A DNA stretch of 64,000 bases from positions 126,879 through 190,878 of the forward strand of contig JAOATL010000013.1 in the NCBI GenBank assembly GCA_030158125.1, in the 5' to 3' direction. Shown piece by piece: positions 34,478 to 43,850 of the stretch. Each line of letters opens with the position of its first letter. Within the stretch, counting starts at the first letter, position 1. A model generated the notes under the pieces. The model was not told the origin of the DNA and searched no databases. It saw only the letters and a list, made by a program, of their open reading frames with translations. The stretch comes from Limnohabitans sp. GTDB lineage: Bacteria; Pseudomonadota; Gammaproteobacteria; Burkholderiales; Burkholderiaceae_C. The position numbers and the translations under genes are program-made.

Positions 34478-35488
34478 TCAGGGATAGCCGTTTGGATTTT
34501 GCGATTGCCAGCGCCATGTGTCTTGGCACATGTCATCAATGGTTTTTTCGGCGTGCCATCCTAGGGTGCTAAGTGCGTGCGAGGGATCTGCCCAATAGGC
34601 GGCTAAATCGCCAGGTCTGCGCGGTGCTAGGGTGTGAGGTAATTGGCGGCCACAGGCTTTGCCAAATGCATTCAGCATGTCTAAAACACTATGGCCATGA
34701 CCGCTTCCTAGGTTGAATACATGGTGACCTGCGCAACCATGAGCGTAAGCCAAAGCTGCAATGTGACCGTTGGCCAAATCACTGACATGGATGTAGTCAC
34801 GAACGCCTGTGCCATCGGGGGTGTCGTAGTCGTTGCCATAAATGTGCAAGGACTCACGCCGCCCTACGGCCACTTGAGACAAGAAGGGCATGAGGTTGTT
34901 GGGAATGCCTTGCGGGTCTTCGCCCATCTGACCACTGGGATGCGCCCCCACCGGATTGAAGTAGCGCAATGAAGTCATTGAACACGTAGGATCTGCTAAG
35001 GTCAAATCGGCCATGATTTGATCGACCATGAGCTTGCTTCTGCCATATGGATTGGCGGGCGAGGTAGGGACCTGCTCGTTCCATGGCGGCGCAGAGGAGT
35101 TGCCATAGACGGTGGCCGAAGAGCTGAACACCAATGTTTTGACGCCGCACTTCTGCATGCCTTGCATCAGCACCACACTACCGTGCACATTGTTGTCGTA
35201 ATAGCGAAGCGGTTGAGCCACCGACTCGCCTACAGCCTTCAAGCCAGCGAAGTGAATCACAGCTTCGATCTTATGTTCGGCAAGGATTTTTTCAATCAAG
35301 CTGGCATCACGTACATCGCCCACGATGAAGGGCGGGCGATGCTTTGTGATCTGCTCAATTCGGCCGAGAACACTGGCCTTTGAATTGACCAGAGAATCCA
35401 AGATGACGGGTTGCCAGCCTTGTTCGATCAACTGAACACAGGTGTGGCTGCCAATGTAGCCAGTACCCCCCGTCACCAATATTTTCAT
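34478..35488 (-). CDS. galE: UDP-glucose 4-epimerase GalE
   Basis: A 336-residue extended SDR. It has the NAD motif MKILVTGGTGYIGSHTCVQL, VIHFAGLKAVGESV, the catalytic Ser region FSSSATVYG and Tyr-x3-Lys in NPYGRSKLMVDQI, with GVRDYIHVSDLANGH. It interconverts UDP-glucose and UDP-galactose for surface glycans and galactose use. It starts 3 bp after the stop of the peptide-binding protein gene in the same direction, so it may be the last gene of that transcript, though it could also serve the sugar locus. Confidence 0.95.
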   Translation of the reverse strand: MKILVTGGTGYIGSHTCVQLIEQGWQPVILDSLVNSKASVLGRIEQITKHRPPFIVGDVRDASLIEKILAEHKIEAVIHFAGLKAVGESVAQPLRYYDNNVHGSVVLMQGMQKCGVKTLVFSSSATVYGNSSAPPWNEQVPTSPANPYGRSKLMVDQIMADLTLADPTCSMTSLRYFNPVGAHPSGQMGEDPQGIPNNLMPFLSQVAVGRRESLHIYGNDYDTPDGTGVRDYIHVSDLANGHIAALAYAHGCAGHHVFNLGSGHGHSVLDMLNAFGKACGRQLPHTLAPRRPGDLAAYWADPSHALSTLGWHAEKTIDDMCQDTWRWQSQNPNGYP

Positions 35489-35491
35489 GCA

Positions 35492-37012
35492 TCAATTCCA
35501 GGAAACAGCCGCCATGTCGTTGGCAAAAACAGGTGAGCTAGACCAAAGACCTTTCAAGCCCTTTTTGTACACCGCTGTGTTGGTGGCATTGAACAAAAAT
35601 ACATTGACGGCATCGTTGGCAATCATGCGCTGCATGTCGCCAAACACTTTGGTGCGGTCTTTGGCGCCAGTGGTGGATGAGTATTTGGCAGCCAAGTCAC
35701 GGAAGGCCTTGCTGTCGTAGCCCCAGTAGTAATTGGGATTGGCATAGGCCATGTAATCGAGCGGTTCAACGTGGTTGATGACAGTGAGGTCAAAGTTGCC
35801 TTTGAACGTACCACCGAGCCACTGTGCCCATTCGACATTTTCAATTTTGGCCACGATGCCCACCTTGGCCAACTGTGCAGCCAAAATTTCACCACCTTTG
35901 CGGGCGTAAGGTGGGGGGGGCAAAGTAAGCGTGACGTTCAAGGGCGTTTGGACGCCAGCTTCTTTCAACAAGGCTTTGGCTTTTTCTGGATCGAAAGCGT
36001 ATTGGCCCGTGAGGTCCACATAGCCCGCATCGGTAGGCGCCATATGGCTGCCAATGGGCTTGGCCAAACCTTCGAACACACCATCAATGAAGGCCTTCTT
36101 GTCGATGGCGTGTGACAAAGCACGGCGAACGCGCACGTCGTCAAACGGTTTCTTTTTGTTGTTGATGGTCATGATGCCCTTGCCGGCTGTGCTGCCCAAC
36201 TCAACCACAAAGCGTTTGTCGGTTTGGAACTGCTTCAAGCTTTGGGGCGATTGGAAACGAGGCATGCCATCGATGTCACCCGCCAGCAGGGCAGCCACTT
36301 GGGCGGAGGCATCGTTGATGAAACGAAAGGTGACCTTTTTGAGTTTGACATTGGCAGCATCTCGGAAACCATCCCATTTGGTCAAGGTGACTGCTGTGCC
36401 CTTGGCCCAATTTTCTAATTTGTAAGGGCCTGTGCCAATGGGTTTGGTGGCTGCACTGGTCGCAGAGTTGGGGTGCAAGATGACGGCAGTGTTCTCGCCC
36501 ATGCGGAACAAGAAATTGCCATCGGGGTTGGTGAGCACCAAGACCACGGTGTGGGCATCGGGCGTAGAGATGTGCGCAATGTTGTTGAACACTGCGCCTT
36601 TGGCTTTGTTGGTGCTCTTCTCGGCTTTGGCACGCTCGAAGCTGAACTTCACTGCGGCAGAATCAAAAGCGGCGCCATCTTGAAACTTGACGCCCTTGCG
36701 CAATTTGAATGTGAATGCTTTGCCGTCGGCGTCCATGGTCCAGCTTTCAGCCAACAAGGGTGTGACCGAGCCGTCGACATTGATTTTGGTGAGGCCTTCC
36801 AAGATGTTGTAGTGCACCACCTCGCCAATGGCCGCAGCAGGCGCAGTGGTAGGGTCAAGGCTGGTGGGCTCCAAAATCATGCCAATCACGGCGCTGTCTT
36901 TTTTGGACTGGGCATGTGCCGCAGGGTTGACGAGAATCATGCTGGTCGCAGCAATCAGGGCCAGGCCAAATTGGCCCAACTGACGACGCGTTGAACGAGG
37001 TGCTTGTGTCAT
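35492..37012 (-). CDS. Peptide/nickel-type ABC transporter, periplasmic substrate-binding protein (DppA-like)
   Basis: SBP_bac_5 receptor of about 506 residues. Twin-arginine-like signal STRRQLGQFGLALIAATSMILVNPAAHAQ, then VIGMILEPTSLDPTTAPAAAIGEVVHYNILEGLTKI, VTPLLAESWTMDADGKAFTFKLRKGVKFQDGAAFDSAAVKFSFERA and GTGPYKLENW, typical of oligopeptide receptors. ATG 37012 follows AAGGAG by 6 bases. It is downstream of dppBCDF-like genes on the same strand. The partner P1-type peptidase gene upstream suggests peptide cargo. Confidence 0.92.
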   Translation of the reverse strand: MTQAPRSTRRQLGQFGLALIAATSMILVNPAAHAQSKKDSAVIGMILEPTSLDPTTAPAAAIGEVVHYNILEGLTKINVDGSVTPLLAESWTMDADGKAFTFKLRKGVKFQDGAAFDSAAVKFSFERAKAEKSTNKAKGAVFNNIAHISTPDAHTVVLVLTNPDGNFLFRMGENTAVILHPNSATSAATKPIGTGPYKLENWAKGTAVTLTKWDGFRDAANVKLKKVTFRFINDASAQVAALLAGDIDGMPRFQSPQSLKQFQTDKRFVVELGSTAGKGIMTINNKKKPFDDVRVRRALSHAIDKKAFIDGVFEGLAKPIGSHMAPTDAGYVDLTGQYAFDPEKAKALLKEAGVQTPLNVTLTLPPPPYARKGGEILAAQLAKVGIVAKIENVEWAQWLGGTFKGNFDLTVINHVEPLDYMAYANPNYYWGYDSKAFRDLAAKYSSTTGAKDRTKVFGDMQRMIANDAVNVFLFNATNTAVYKKGLKGLWSSSPVFANDMAAVSWN

Positions 37013-37033
37013 GAAAAACTCCTTCATCAAAAA

Positions 37034-37876
37034 TTAGGCGGAATGCAAATGGGCGGATGCGGCATGGCCAGGAATGGCTGCAAGCAATGCTTGCGTATAG
37101 GGGTGCTGTGCATTTTGAAATATGGCTTCTGATGCACCAGCTTCCACCACCTGGCCGTGTTGCAAAACGAGCACATCGTCGCACATCAGGTTCACAACCG
37201 CAAGATCATGGCTGACAAACAGGTAACTCAAGCCCAGTCGGTCTTGCAGGTCCATCATGAGGTTCAATACCTGCGCCTGCACAGAGACATCCAACGCACT
37301 GACAGGCTCATCGGCCACGATCAAGGCGGGCCGTGTGATGAGCGCGCGCGCGATGGCGATGCGCTGGCGCTGGCCGCCTGAGAATTCATGCGGGTATTTG
37401 TCGAGGTCGGACGCTCTCAAGCCCACTTCCATGAGCGCTTGGGCCGCGCGGTCTTTTAAATCGTGCTTGCTGAGCGATTGGCCCGATGTGCTGTGCACAG
37501 TGCTGTGCAAAGGTTCGGCCACAATGCGCAAAACTTTTTGACGCGGATCGAGCGAGCCATAAGGATCTTGGAAGACCATTTGGAAATCGCTGCGCGCAGC
37601 ACGCAGCGCGTTGTAGGGTAGCGCATTCAAGTCTTGCCCTTTGAACAGCACCTTGCCTTGCGTGGGTTTTTCCAAGGCCATGACCAAACGCGCCAGGGTG
37701 GATTTGCCAGACCCCGACTCGCCCACAATGCCCAAACTTTTGCCAGCGTGCAATTGCAGACTGACATCTTGCAAGGCTTGGATGTGTCCAGGTTTTGCAA
37801 ACAGAGAAGATTTGGGCAGGGTGTAGTGTTGGCTGACGTGTTGTACGTCGAGCAAGACCGGTGACGTGTGGCTCAT
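37034..37876 (-). CDS. Oligopeptide/dipeptide ABC transporter ATPase (DppF-like)
   Basis: A 280-residue ATPase. Walker A GESGSGKSTLARLVMALEKPTQG, Q-loop FQDPYGSLDPRQ, signature HEFSGGQRQRIAIARAL and Walker B LIVADEPVSALDVSVQ. ATG 37876 overlaps the upstream ATPase stop by 4 bp. It forms a heterodimer with the DppD-like ATPase. Confidence 0.92.
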   Translation of the reverse strand: MSHTSPVLLDVQHVSQHYTLPKSSLFAKPGHIQALQDVSLQLHAGKSLGIVGESGSGKSTLARLVMALEKPTQGKVLFKGQDLNALPYNALRAARSDFQMVFQDPYGSLDPRQKVLRIVAEPLHSTVHSTSGQSLSKHDLKDRAAQALMEVGLRASDLDKYPHEFSGGQRQRIAIARALITRPALIVADEPVSALDVSVQAQVLNLMMDLQDRLGLSYLFVSHDLAVVNLMCDDVLVLQHGQVVEAGASEAIFQNAQHPYTQALLAAIPGHAASAHLHSA

Positions 37877-38904
37877 GCCGTCACCCCCAAGTGTTGCCAT
37901 TTGGCGCAGCGCACCCAGTGTGCAGCCGCGTCGGGCAAACCATCTGCTCGCTTATCGCTGGGCATTCTTTCCAGCGGAGGCAATGATTGGTGGCAGTTGG
38001 TTTCCACATAAGGACAGCGGTCTGCAAACGCACAGCCTTGCGGCCAGTTGAAAATTTCTGGCACATTGCCAGGAATGGTTTGCAGCCGTGTGCCGCGCTT
38101 CAAACCCAATTGCGGGCGTGCTGCAAACAAGCCTTGGGTATAGGGATGCGCGCGATGTTCAAACAGAGCCTCAGTGTTGGCACTTTCAACCACTGCACCG
38201 CCGTACATCACCATCACACGTTGCACTTGATCGCGCATGAGACCCAAGTCGTGGCTGATCAACAGCAAGCCCATGCCGTCTTCAGCCACCAGTTGGCGAA
38301 TGAGGTTCAGGACTTCTTTTTGAACCGTCACATCCAGCGCTGTGGTGGGTTCGTCGGCTATCAAAATGTCGGGTTGACAAGCCAGCGCAATCGAAATCAT
38401 CACGCGCTGGCGCTGACCGCCCGAGAGTTGGTGCGGGTAGGCTTCGAGGCGTTCTTTGGCGCGCGGCAATTGCACGCGTTCGAGCAATTCAAGCGCGCGT
38501 GCTTTGGCCGCCGTCAGGTCCATGCCTTGGTGCAATTGAAGTGGCTCGGCAATTTGCTTCCAAATGGGATGCAATGGATTGAGCGCTGTCATGGGCTCTT
38601 GAAAAATCATGGCCATGCGTGCGCCGCGCATTTGGCACATGGCCGCTTCACTCAGTTGCGTGAGGTCGGTGCCGTTCAAAGCAATGCTGCCCATGACATT
38701 GGCGCGTTCGGGCAGCAAACCCATGACGGCCAAAGCGGTGAGTGATTTGCCGCAACCACTTTCGCCAATCAATCCCAAGGTGTCGCCACGTTGCATTTCA
38801 AAATTCACACCGCGCAAAGCTTCTACATGGCCATGCGAGGTTTGCAGAGACACGCGCAAATCGCGCACGGACAGCAAGGGAGTGGTAGGGGTGGACGCGT
38901 TCAT
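37873..38904 (-). CDS. Oligopeptide/dipeptide ABC transporter ATPase (DppD-like)
   Basis: A 343-residue ATPase. Walker A GESGCGKSLTALAVMGLLP, signature HQLSGGQRQRVMISIAL, Walker B ILIADEPTTALDVTVQ, and the oligopeptide-type C-terminal cysteine motif GCAFADRCPYVETNC, known in DppD/OppD to bind an Fe-S cluster. ATG 38904 was chosen; the frame upstream overlaps the permease gene. Confidence 0.92.
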   Translation of the reverse strand: MNASTPTTPLLSVRDLRVSLQTSHGHVEALRGVNFEMQRGDTLGLIGESGCGKSLTALAVMGLLPERANVMGSIALNGTDLTQLSEAAMCQMRGARMAMIFQEPMTALNPLHPIWKQIAEPLQLHQGMDLTAAKARALELLERVQLPRAKERLEAYPHQLSGGQRQRVMISIALACQPDILIADEPTTALDVTVQKEVLNLIRQLVAEDGMGLLLISHDLGLMRDQVQRVMVMYGGAVVESANTEALFEHRAHPYTQGLFAARPQLGLKRGTRLQTIPGNVPEIFNWPQGCAFADRCPYVETNCHQSLPPLERMPSDKRADGLPDAAAHWVRCAKWQHLGVTA

Positions 38905-38914
38905 GGAAGTTGGC

Positions 38915-39739
38915 TTATCGCGTCCTAGACAAACGAGGGTCGAGCAAGTCGCGCAGACCATCGCCCATCAGGTTGAGTCCCAGTACAGCCAAAGCAATGG
39001 CTGCACCTGGGTAGACCGCCAGCATAGGGGCTTGGAACATTTGCGATTGCGCTTCGTTCAGCATGCGACCCCAACTGGGGTTGGGTGGTTGGGTGCCCAG
39101 ACCCAAATAAGACAAAGCGGCTTCGGCCAAGATGGCAATGGCAAATTGCACGGTGGCTTGAACAATCAGCACACTGGCCACGTTGGGCAGCACATGCTCC
39201 CAAGTGATGGCACATTTGGTTTTGCCAGCGGCTCTGGCGGCCAATGTGTAGTCTCGTGTCCACACCGCATTGGCGGCGCCGCGCGTGATGCGCGCAAACA
39301 CCGGAATGTTGAAAATGCCAATGGCCGTGATGCTGACCACCAGGCCCGGGCCGTAAATGGCGGTTAGCAAAATGGCCGACAGCAGCGCGGGAAACGCAAA
39401 GGTGAAATCGGCGACACGCATCACCACTTCTTCTACCCAGCCCCGTTTGGCAGAGGCCAACAGCCCCAACGGCACACCCACACCCAAGCCGATGCCCACC
39501 GCGATGAAACCTACCAACAAAGAGTTTTGACTGCCAACCAATAACAGCGAGGCAATGTCACGGCCTAAGCTGTCGGTGCCAAACCAATGCTGTGCGCTGG
39601 CTGCGGCCAGTTTGTTGGGAATGTCGATGTCCCCCACAGGGTAGGGCGACCAGAACAGGGAGACGAGGGCACTGAGCACCAGCAGCAAAACCAAGGCAGT
39701 TCCTGCGACAAAACTGGGATGCTTGAATGCGCGTGTCAT
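38915..39739 (-). CDS. Peptide ABC transporter permease (DppC-like)
   Basis: A 274-residue inner-membrane permease with an N-terminal anchor helix (FVAGTALVLLLVLSALVSLFW), HWFGTDSLGRDIASLLLVGSQNSLLVG, and the EAA loop YTLAARAAGKTKCAITWEHVLPNV. It ends in MGDGLRDLLDPRLSRTR. Overlaps the DppB-like gene by 4 bp. Confidence 0.92.
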   Translation of the reverse strand: MTRAFKHPSFVAGTALVLLLVLSALVSLFWSPYPVGDIDIPNKLAAASAQHWFGTDSLGRDIASLLLVGSQNSLLVGFIAVGIGLGVGVPLGLLASAKRGWVEEVVMRVADFTFAFPALLSAILLTAIYGPGLVVSITAIGIFNIPVFARITRGAANAVWTRDYTLAARAAGKTKCAITWEHVLPNVASVLIVQATVQFAIAILAEAALSYLGLGTQPPNPSWGRMLNEAQSQMFQAPMLAVYPGAAIALAVLGLNLMGDGLRDLLDPRLSRTR

Positions 39740-40704
39740 GCTGTAGCCCCGCCCGATTTCAATCGTGGATCAATCCAAGCGTAGAGCAAGTCAATTAAAA
39801 AGTTGATCAGAATGACCATGGCCGACAAAAGCATGACCACATCGCGCACCACAATCAAATCACGGTTGGCAATGGCCTGAAAAATCAAGCGGCCAATGCC
39901 GGGCAGCACAAACACGTTTTCAATCACGATGGCGCTGGTGATCAGGTTGCCAAATTGCAAACCCATGACCGTGACCACCGGAATCATGGCATTGCGCAGC
40001 ACGTGGCCCCACAGCACTTGCTGTTTGGACAATCCTTTGGCCCGGGCGGTGCGCACATAGTCTTCAGACATGGCCTCAATGACGGCCGAGCGCGTGACGC
40101 GCGTGAGGATGGCCGTTTGCACGGCAGCCAAGGCCATGGCCGGCAAAATCAAAGCCGCAAGACCTGCCCACAGGCCCCCACCATCTTCTTCGGACCAACC
40201 CGGAAACCCACCGGCGCTGACCCATTGCAGTTGGACTGCAAACAGCAAGATGAGCAAAATGGCCAACCAAAAATTGGGCAACGCCAAACCAATTTGACTG
40301 AGCGTCATGACGCCCACATCGCCCGCTGTGTTTTGTTTGGATGCCGCATACAAACCCAAACACAAAGCCATGATCACTGTGATGCTCATGGCCATGACGG
40401 CCAAGGGCAAAGTGACGTGCATGCGCTCCAGCATCAGCTGGGCCGTGGGTGTGTCATAGGAAATGCTGATGCCTGACTGACCTTGCAGCAAGCCGCCTGT
40501 CCAGTTGAAATAGCGGGTGAGGGCGGGTTGGTTCAAGCCCAACTTTTCTTCCATGGCCGCCAAAGATTCAGGGGTGGCGGTTTCACCCAATATGACTTGT
40601 GCCGCATTGCCCGGTAACCATTCGAGCACCCCAAACACCACCACCGACGTGACCGCCAACGTGACGAAAAAACTGAACAATCGTTGGTACACAAATGACG
40701 TCAC
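39736..40704 (-). CDS. Peptide ABC transporter permease (DppB-like)
   Basis: A 322-residue inner-membrane permease. Hallmarks are the N-terminal helix, LGLNQPALTRYFNWTGGLLQGQSGISISYDTP, the EAA loop YVRTARAKGLSKQQVLWGHVLRNAMIPVVTVMG, and a C-terminal DLLYAWIDPRLK. It is the first gene of the minus-strand dppBCDFA-like operon, divergent from the P1 peptidase gene with 83 bp between starts. Confidence 0.92.
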   Translation of the reverse strand: MTSFVYQRLFSFFVTLAVTSVVVFGVLEWLPGNAAQVILGETATPESLAAMEEKLGLNQPALTRYFNWTGGLLQGQSGISISYDTPTAQLMLERMHVTLPLAVMAMSITVIMALCLGLYAASKQNTAGDVGVMTLSQIGLALPNFWLAILLILLFAVQLQWVSAGGFPGWSEEDGGGLWAGLAALILPAMALAAVQTAILTRVTRSAVIEAMSEDYVRTARAKGLSKQQVLWGHVLRNAMIPVVTVMGLQFGNLITSAIVIENVFVLPGIGRLIFQAIANRDLIVVRDVVMLLSAMVILINFLIDLLYAWIDPRLKSGGATA

Positions 40705-40787
40705 GCGTTATCCTTGTGACTTCAGGGCTTGCGTTTCATTTGCCGTGTTGGCACGTTTGAACCGGGGCATTGATAAAAGGGTTTCAA

Positions 40788-41867
40788 ATGACATCTCAGA
40801 ACATTGTAATCACCCGATTGAGCGAAAGAGCCAACCCGCACTACGGCAGCATTGCCGACATTGCTGGATTGCACATCGGCCACTTTACCTCTAGCCAACG
40901 CTTAACGGGTTGTTCCGTGGTGCTGGCACCGCAAGGTGCTGTGGGCGGCGTGGATGTTCGCGGCGCTGCGCCAGGTACCCGCGAAACCGATTTGCTTGAC
41001 CCCTCCAATTTGGTCGACAAGGTGCACGGGGTGTTGCTGTCGGGCGGCAGTGCTTTTGGCTTGGATGCAGCCAGCGGCGTGATGCGCTGGCTAGATGAGC
41101 GCAACATGGGCTTTCAAACGGGCCACGGTTGTGTGCCCATCGTGCCAGCCGCGGTGCTGTTTGACTTGCCCATGGTGCGCGAAGGCGACAACCCCAAAAT
41201 TCGGCCAGACGCTGCGGCAGGTTATACCGCTTGCGACGATGCCATGTATCAAAAACCACTGTCTGCTAGCGACATCCGGTCCATGGTGCCGCCCATGTCG
41301 GGCAATGTGGGCGCAGGTGCAGGGGCGGTGGTGGGTAAATTGTTTGGCTTGAACCGTGCCATGAAAGGTGGCATTGGTCATGCCTTGGTGCGAGTGGGGC
41401 CCTGGCAAGTGGGTGCCATGGTGGCGTGCAATGCCGTGGGCGATGTCATCGATCCTTTGACAGGCCAAGTTTTGGCGGGTGCGCGCACCGCCGATGGCAC
41501 ACGTTTGCTCAATACCCAGCAAGCCTTGTTGGCAGGTCAAACTGCTGCCACGCCCATGGCTGGCACCAACACCAGCATTGGCATCGTGGCCACCAATGCC
41601 AGCTTGACCAAAGCCCAAGCCAAGCGCTTGGCCATGAGTGCGCACGATGGCTTTGCGCGCAGCATCCGGCCCGCACACACCACCTTGGATGGCGACACTT
41701 TGTTTGCCATGGCCACGTGCGCTGAGACCGCGCCGGCCGACATGCTGCTGCTGACCGTGATGGCCGCAGAAGCCACAGCTCAGGCCACTGTGAATGCCAT
41801 TTTGTTTGCCAATGGCGTTCATGGCCTGAAGGGCTATTTGCCAGCGGCCTTAGAGCTGCATCCTTGA
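40788..41867 (+). CDS. P1-family N-terminal-nucleophile peptidase (DmpA/BapA-like)
   Basis: A 359-residue protein with P1-family motifs: ADIAGLHIGHFTS, GAAPGTRETDLLDP, HGVLLSGGSAFGLDAASGVMRWL and TNTSIGIVATNASLTKAQAKRLAM, where the autocatalytic cut and nucleophile (Thr/Ser of NTS) are expected. DmpA-type enzymes release N-terminal L- or D-amino acids or beta-amino acids from small peptides. ATG 40788 was chosen over 40770. It is divergent from the peptide ABC importer, suggesting cleavage of imported peptides. Confidence 0.9.
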   Translation: MTSQNIVITRLSERANPHYGSIADIAGLHIGHFTSSQRLTGCSVVLAPQGAVGGVDVRGAAPGTRETDLLDPSNLVDKVHGVLLSGGSAFGLDAASGVMRWLDERNMGFQTGHGCVPIVPAAVLFDLPMVREGDNPKIRPDAAAGYTACDDAMYQKPLSASDIRSMVPPMSGNVGAGAGAVVGKLFGLNRAMKGGIGHALVRVGPWQVGAMVACNAVGDVIDPLTGQVLAGARTADGTRLLNTQQALLAGQTAATPMAGTNTSIGIVATNASLTKAQAKRLAMSAHDGFARSIRPAHTTLDGDTLFAMATCAETAPADMLLLTVMAAEATAQATVNAILFANGVHGLKGYLPAALELHP

Positions 41868-41910
41868 AAACATGCGCGTGTGATCAACGCGCGCACCTTT
41901 CGACATCGCT

Positions 41911-43071
41911 TTATTCCACGCTAAAGCTCAGGCCCGCATGCGACTGCAAACGGGCAATGAGCGCGTGGCCCATGGCTGAAGCAGGGGTCCAAAAACCACC
42001 CCGAGTGATTGAGGCATCTTTCAACAAGCAGATGGCGGCTTCGGCAATCATTTTGGACGTGCTGCCGTAGCCAGGATCGCGGTCACCCTTCACGCCCACT
42101 TGCACGGACTGGCCTTGCTCGTTGGTGGCAATGAACAACACATCGTAGCTGCCTGCCTCGCGCTCGGCCTTGGACGGACCTTCGCCTGGTTTGAGCTTGT
42201 CTTCGCTCATGCTCTTGTCTTGTGCAATGGCGTTGGCAATGGCTTCGCCTTTGTCGCCAGGTCCGGTCACGATCATTTCGTCGTACACAAAGTCTGAGCC
42301 CCAAACATGATTCAACAAAAAGTTGGATCGGTGCACGTTGCGGGTGTTGATGGTGGCCATGATGAAAGGCGCAACCCACACGCCCATCACTTCGTCCAAC
42401 ATGGGCTTGTGGCCTGTAGGCTGTTTAGGGCCTTCAAAACCGGGGGTAAGCGAAAAAGGGTTTTTGAGCAAATCAATGACGCCAGGCTGCGTGGCGGCTG
42501 CAGCCATGGTGGCCTTGAAGCTGGCTGCGGTACCGCCAGAGAAAGTGCCCTTCATTTTGCGCACACGACCGCGGACGCGAGGTGCAGGCTTGCCGAAGCG
42601 TTTGGTCATTTCGTCTTGCGCCATGAACACGCCCAAGTCGAAGGGGCTGGAGTCGAAGCCACATGAGAAGACCAAGCGAGCGCCACTTTTTTCGGCGGCT
42701 GCTTGGTGTTGGTCAATCATGTGGCGCATCCATGCGGGCTCGCCGCACAAGTCGACATAGTCCACGCCCGATTCGGCGCAGGCTTTGACCAATTCGTTGC
42801 CGTACAGCTGATAAGGGCCCACGGCAGAAATGACCAAACGCGTGCGAGACATGAGCGATTTCAAAGACGCTTCATCGCTGCTTTCAATCACCACCAAAGG
42901 TGTGGAGGCTGGCGCCCCAATTTCGTCGCGCACGGCTTGCAGCTTGTCGAGACTGCGGCCGCCCATGGCCCATGTGAGGCCGGTGTCGGCGCGGGTGAGC
43001 AAATATTCTGCAATGAGGCGGCCCGTAAAGCCAGTGGCGCCGTGCACCACGATGTCAAATTCTTTGGTCAT
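41911..43071 (-). CDS. Saccharopine-dehydrogenase-like NAD(P)-binding reductase (trans-acting enoyl reductase family)
   Basis: A 386-residue protein. N-terminal Rossmann motif FDIVVHGATGFTGRLIAEYLL, GRSLDKLQAVRDEIG, VISAVGPYQLYGNELVKACAESGVDYVDLCGE, and SGARLVFSCGFDSSPFDLGVFMAQ. The family includes mycobacterial trans-acting enoyl reductases and uncharacterised lipid-linked enzymes; the substrate is unknown. Lies 6 bp downstream of the toxin gene in the same direction, but a functional link is unlikely. Confidence 0.85.
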   Translation of the reverse strand: MTKEFDIVVHGATGFTGRLIAEYLLTRADTGLTWAMGGRSLDKLQAVRDEIGAPASTPLVVIESSDEASLKSLMSRTRLVISAVGPYQLYGNELVKACAESGVDYVDLCGEPAWMRHMIDQHQAAAEKSGARLVFSCGFDSSPFDLGVFMAQDEMTKRFGKPAPRVRGRVRKMKGTFSGGTAASFKATMAAAATQPGVIDLLKNPFSLTPGFEGPKQPTGHKPMLDEVMGVWVAPFIMATINTRNVHRSNFLLNHVWGSDFVYDEMIVTGPGDKGEAIANAIAQDKSMSEDKLKPGEGPSKAEREAGSYDVLFIATNEQGQSVQVGVKGDRDPGYGSTSKMIAEAAICLLKDASITRGGFWTPASAMGHALIARLQSHAGLSFSVE

Positions 43072-43077
43072 GCTTGT

Positions 43078-43491
43078 TCAATCGTTCCAGGGGTTGAGGA
43101 CTTCTAGCCCTAGGTTATCAAAATCTTTGCTATTACGTGTCACCATGGTTAAACCGTGATGTGCTGCGGTAGCGCCCAACAGGCTGTCAATGGCTGGCAG
43201 GGGCCTGCTGGCAACTGCCAATAAACGTCCCCATCGATCTGCAACACCTTGGTCAATGGCAAGAATTCTTCCCGCAAAAAACAAAGGCAATTCGGTTTCG
43301 AGCCAGTCCACCAGTTTGAGTCTGCGTTTTGCATCGGCCAAACTGTCGATGCCTTTGCGCAATTCGCCCAAAGTGAGCACGCTCAAATACAGAGATGTGG
43401 CAGGCCTGCTGTTGACCCATTTCACAACATTGGCATCGGGTGTTTTGCGGCGCAGTTCAGACAGGACGTTGGTATCAATCAAGTAGCTCAA
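43078..43491 (-). CDS. VapC-type PIN-domain toxin
   Basis: A 137-residue PIN ribonuclease. Acidic active-site residues appear in MSYLIDTNVLSELRR (Asp6), LGELRKGIDSL (Glu about 43) and LPAIDSLLGATAAHHG (Asp), with TRNSKDFDNL near the end. VapC toxins cut tRNA or rRNA. It overlaps the antitoxin stop by 4 bp. Confidence 0.9.
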   Translation of the reverse strand: MSYLIDTNVLSELRRKTPDANVVKWVNSRPATSLYLSVLTLGELRKGIDSLADAKRRLKLVDWLETELPLFFAGRILAIDQGVADRWGRLLAVASRPLPAIDSLLGATAAHHGLTMVTRNSKDFDNLGLEVLNPWND

Positions 43492-43739
43492 AGCGACACC
43501 TTGCGTGTAAGGCTTTGGTCTCTTTCAAGGGGCACATCTTCCATGGCATACAAGGGTGAAGAGCGCATGAATTTGACCAATGATTGTTCATTGCCCGTCA
43601 ATTTCTCGTACATGGCATGGGAAATGACCACCGCCACCGGCTGGCCGTGCACGGTGATGTTTTGAGGACCCATGGTCTCTGCACATTTGACGACTTCAGA
43701 CAGGCGAGCTTTCGCTTCTTGCATTTGCCACATTTGCAT
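43488..43739 (-). CDS. Phd/YefM-type antitoxin
   Basis: An antitoxin of about 83 residues: MWQMQEAKARLSEVVKCAETMGPQNITVHGQPVAVVISHAMYEKL is the DNA-binding Phd/YefM fold, and the C-terminal tail should cover the toxin. ATG 43739 follows GGGAGG by four bases; ATG 43733 is possible. The gene precedes and overlaps the VapC gene, the standard order for toxin control. Confidence 0.88.
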   Translation of the reverse strand: MQMWQMQEAKARLSEVVKCAETMGPQNITVHGQPVAVVISHAMYEKLTGNEQSLVKFMRSSPLYAMEDVPLERDQSLTRKVSL

Positions 43740-43756
43740 AGAGCCTCCCAACGTCT

Positions 43757-43806
43757 ATTCTGACTAGATTGGTCAGAATATATCTCAACCAGGGTGCGTT
43801 TGTAAA
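43757..43806 (-). promoter_or_regulatory. Antitoxin-toxin promoter with inverted-repeat operator
   Basis: ATTCTGAC (43757-43764) and GTCAGAAT (43772-43779) form a perfect inverted repeat around 7 bp. On the minus strand a -10 TATATT (43777-43782) touches the repeat and a -35 TTTACA (43801-43806) lies 18 bp upstream. The antitoxin complex probably represses here. Confidence 0.75.
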
Positions 43807-43850
43807 GCCTTGAATTTATTGAATTTGTTGAATTCAAAAAAGTGTTTGCC

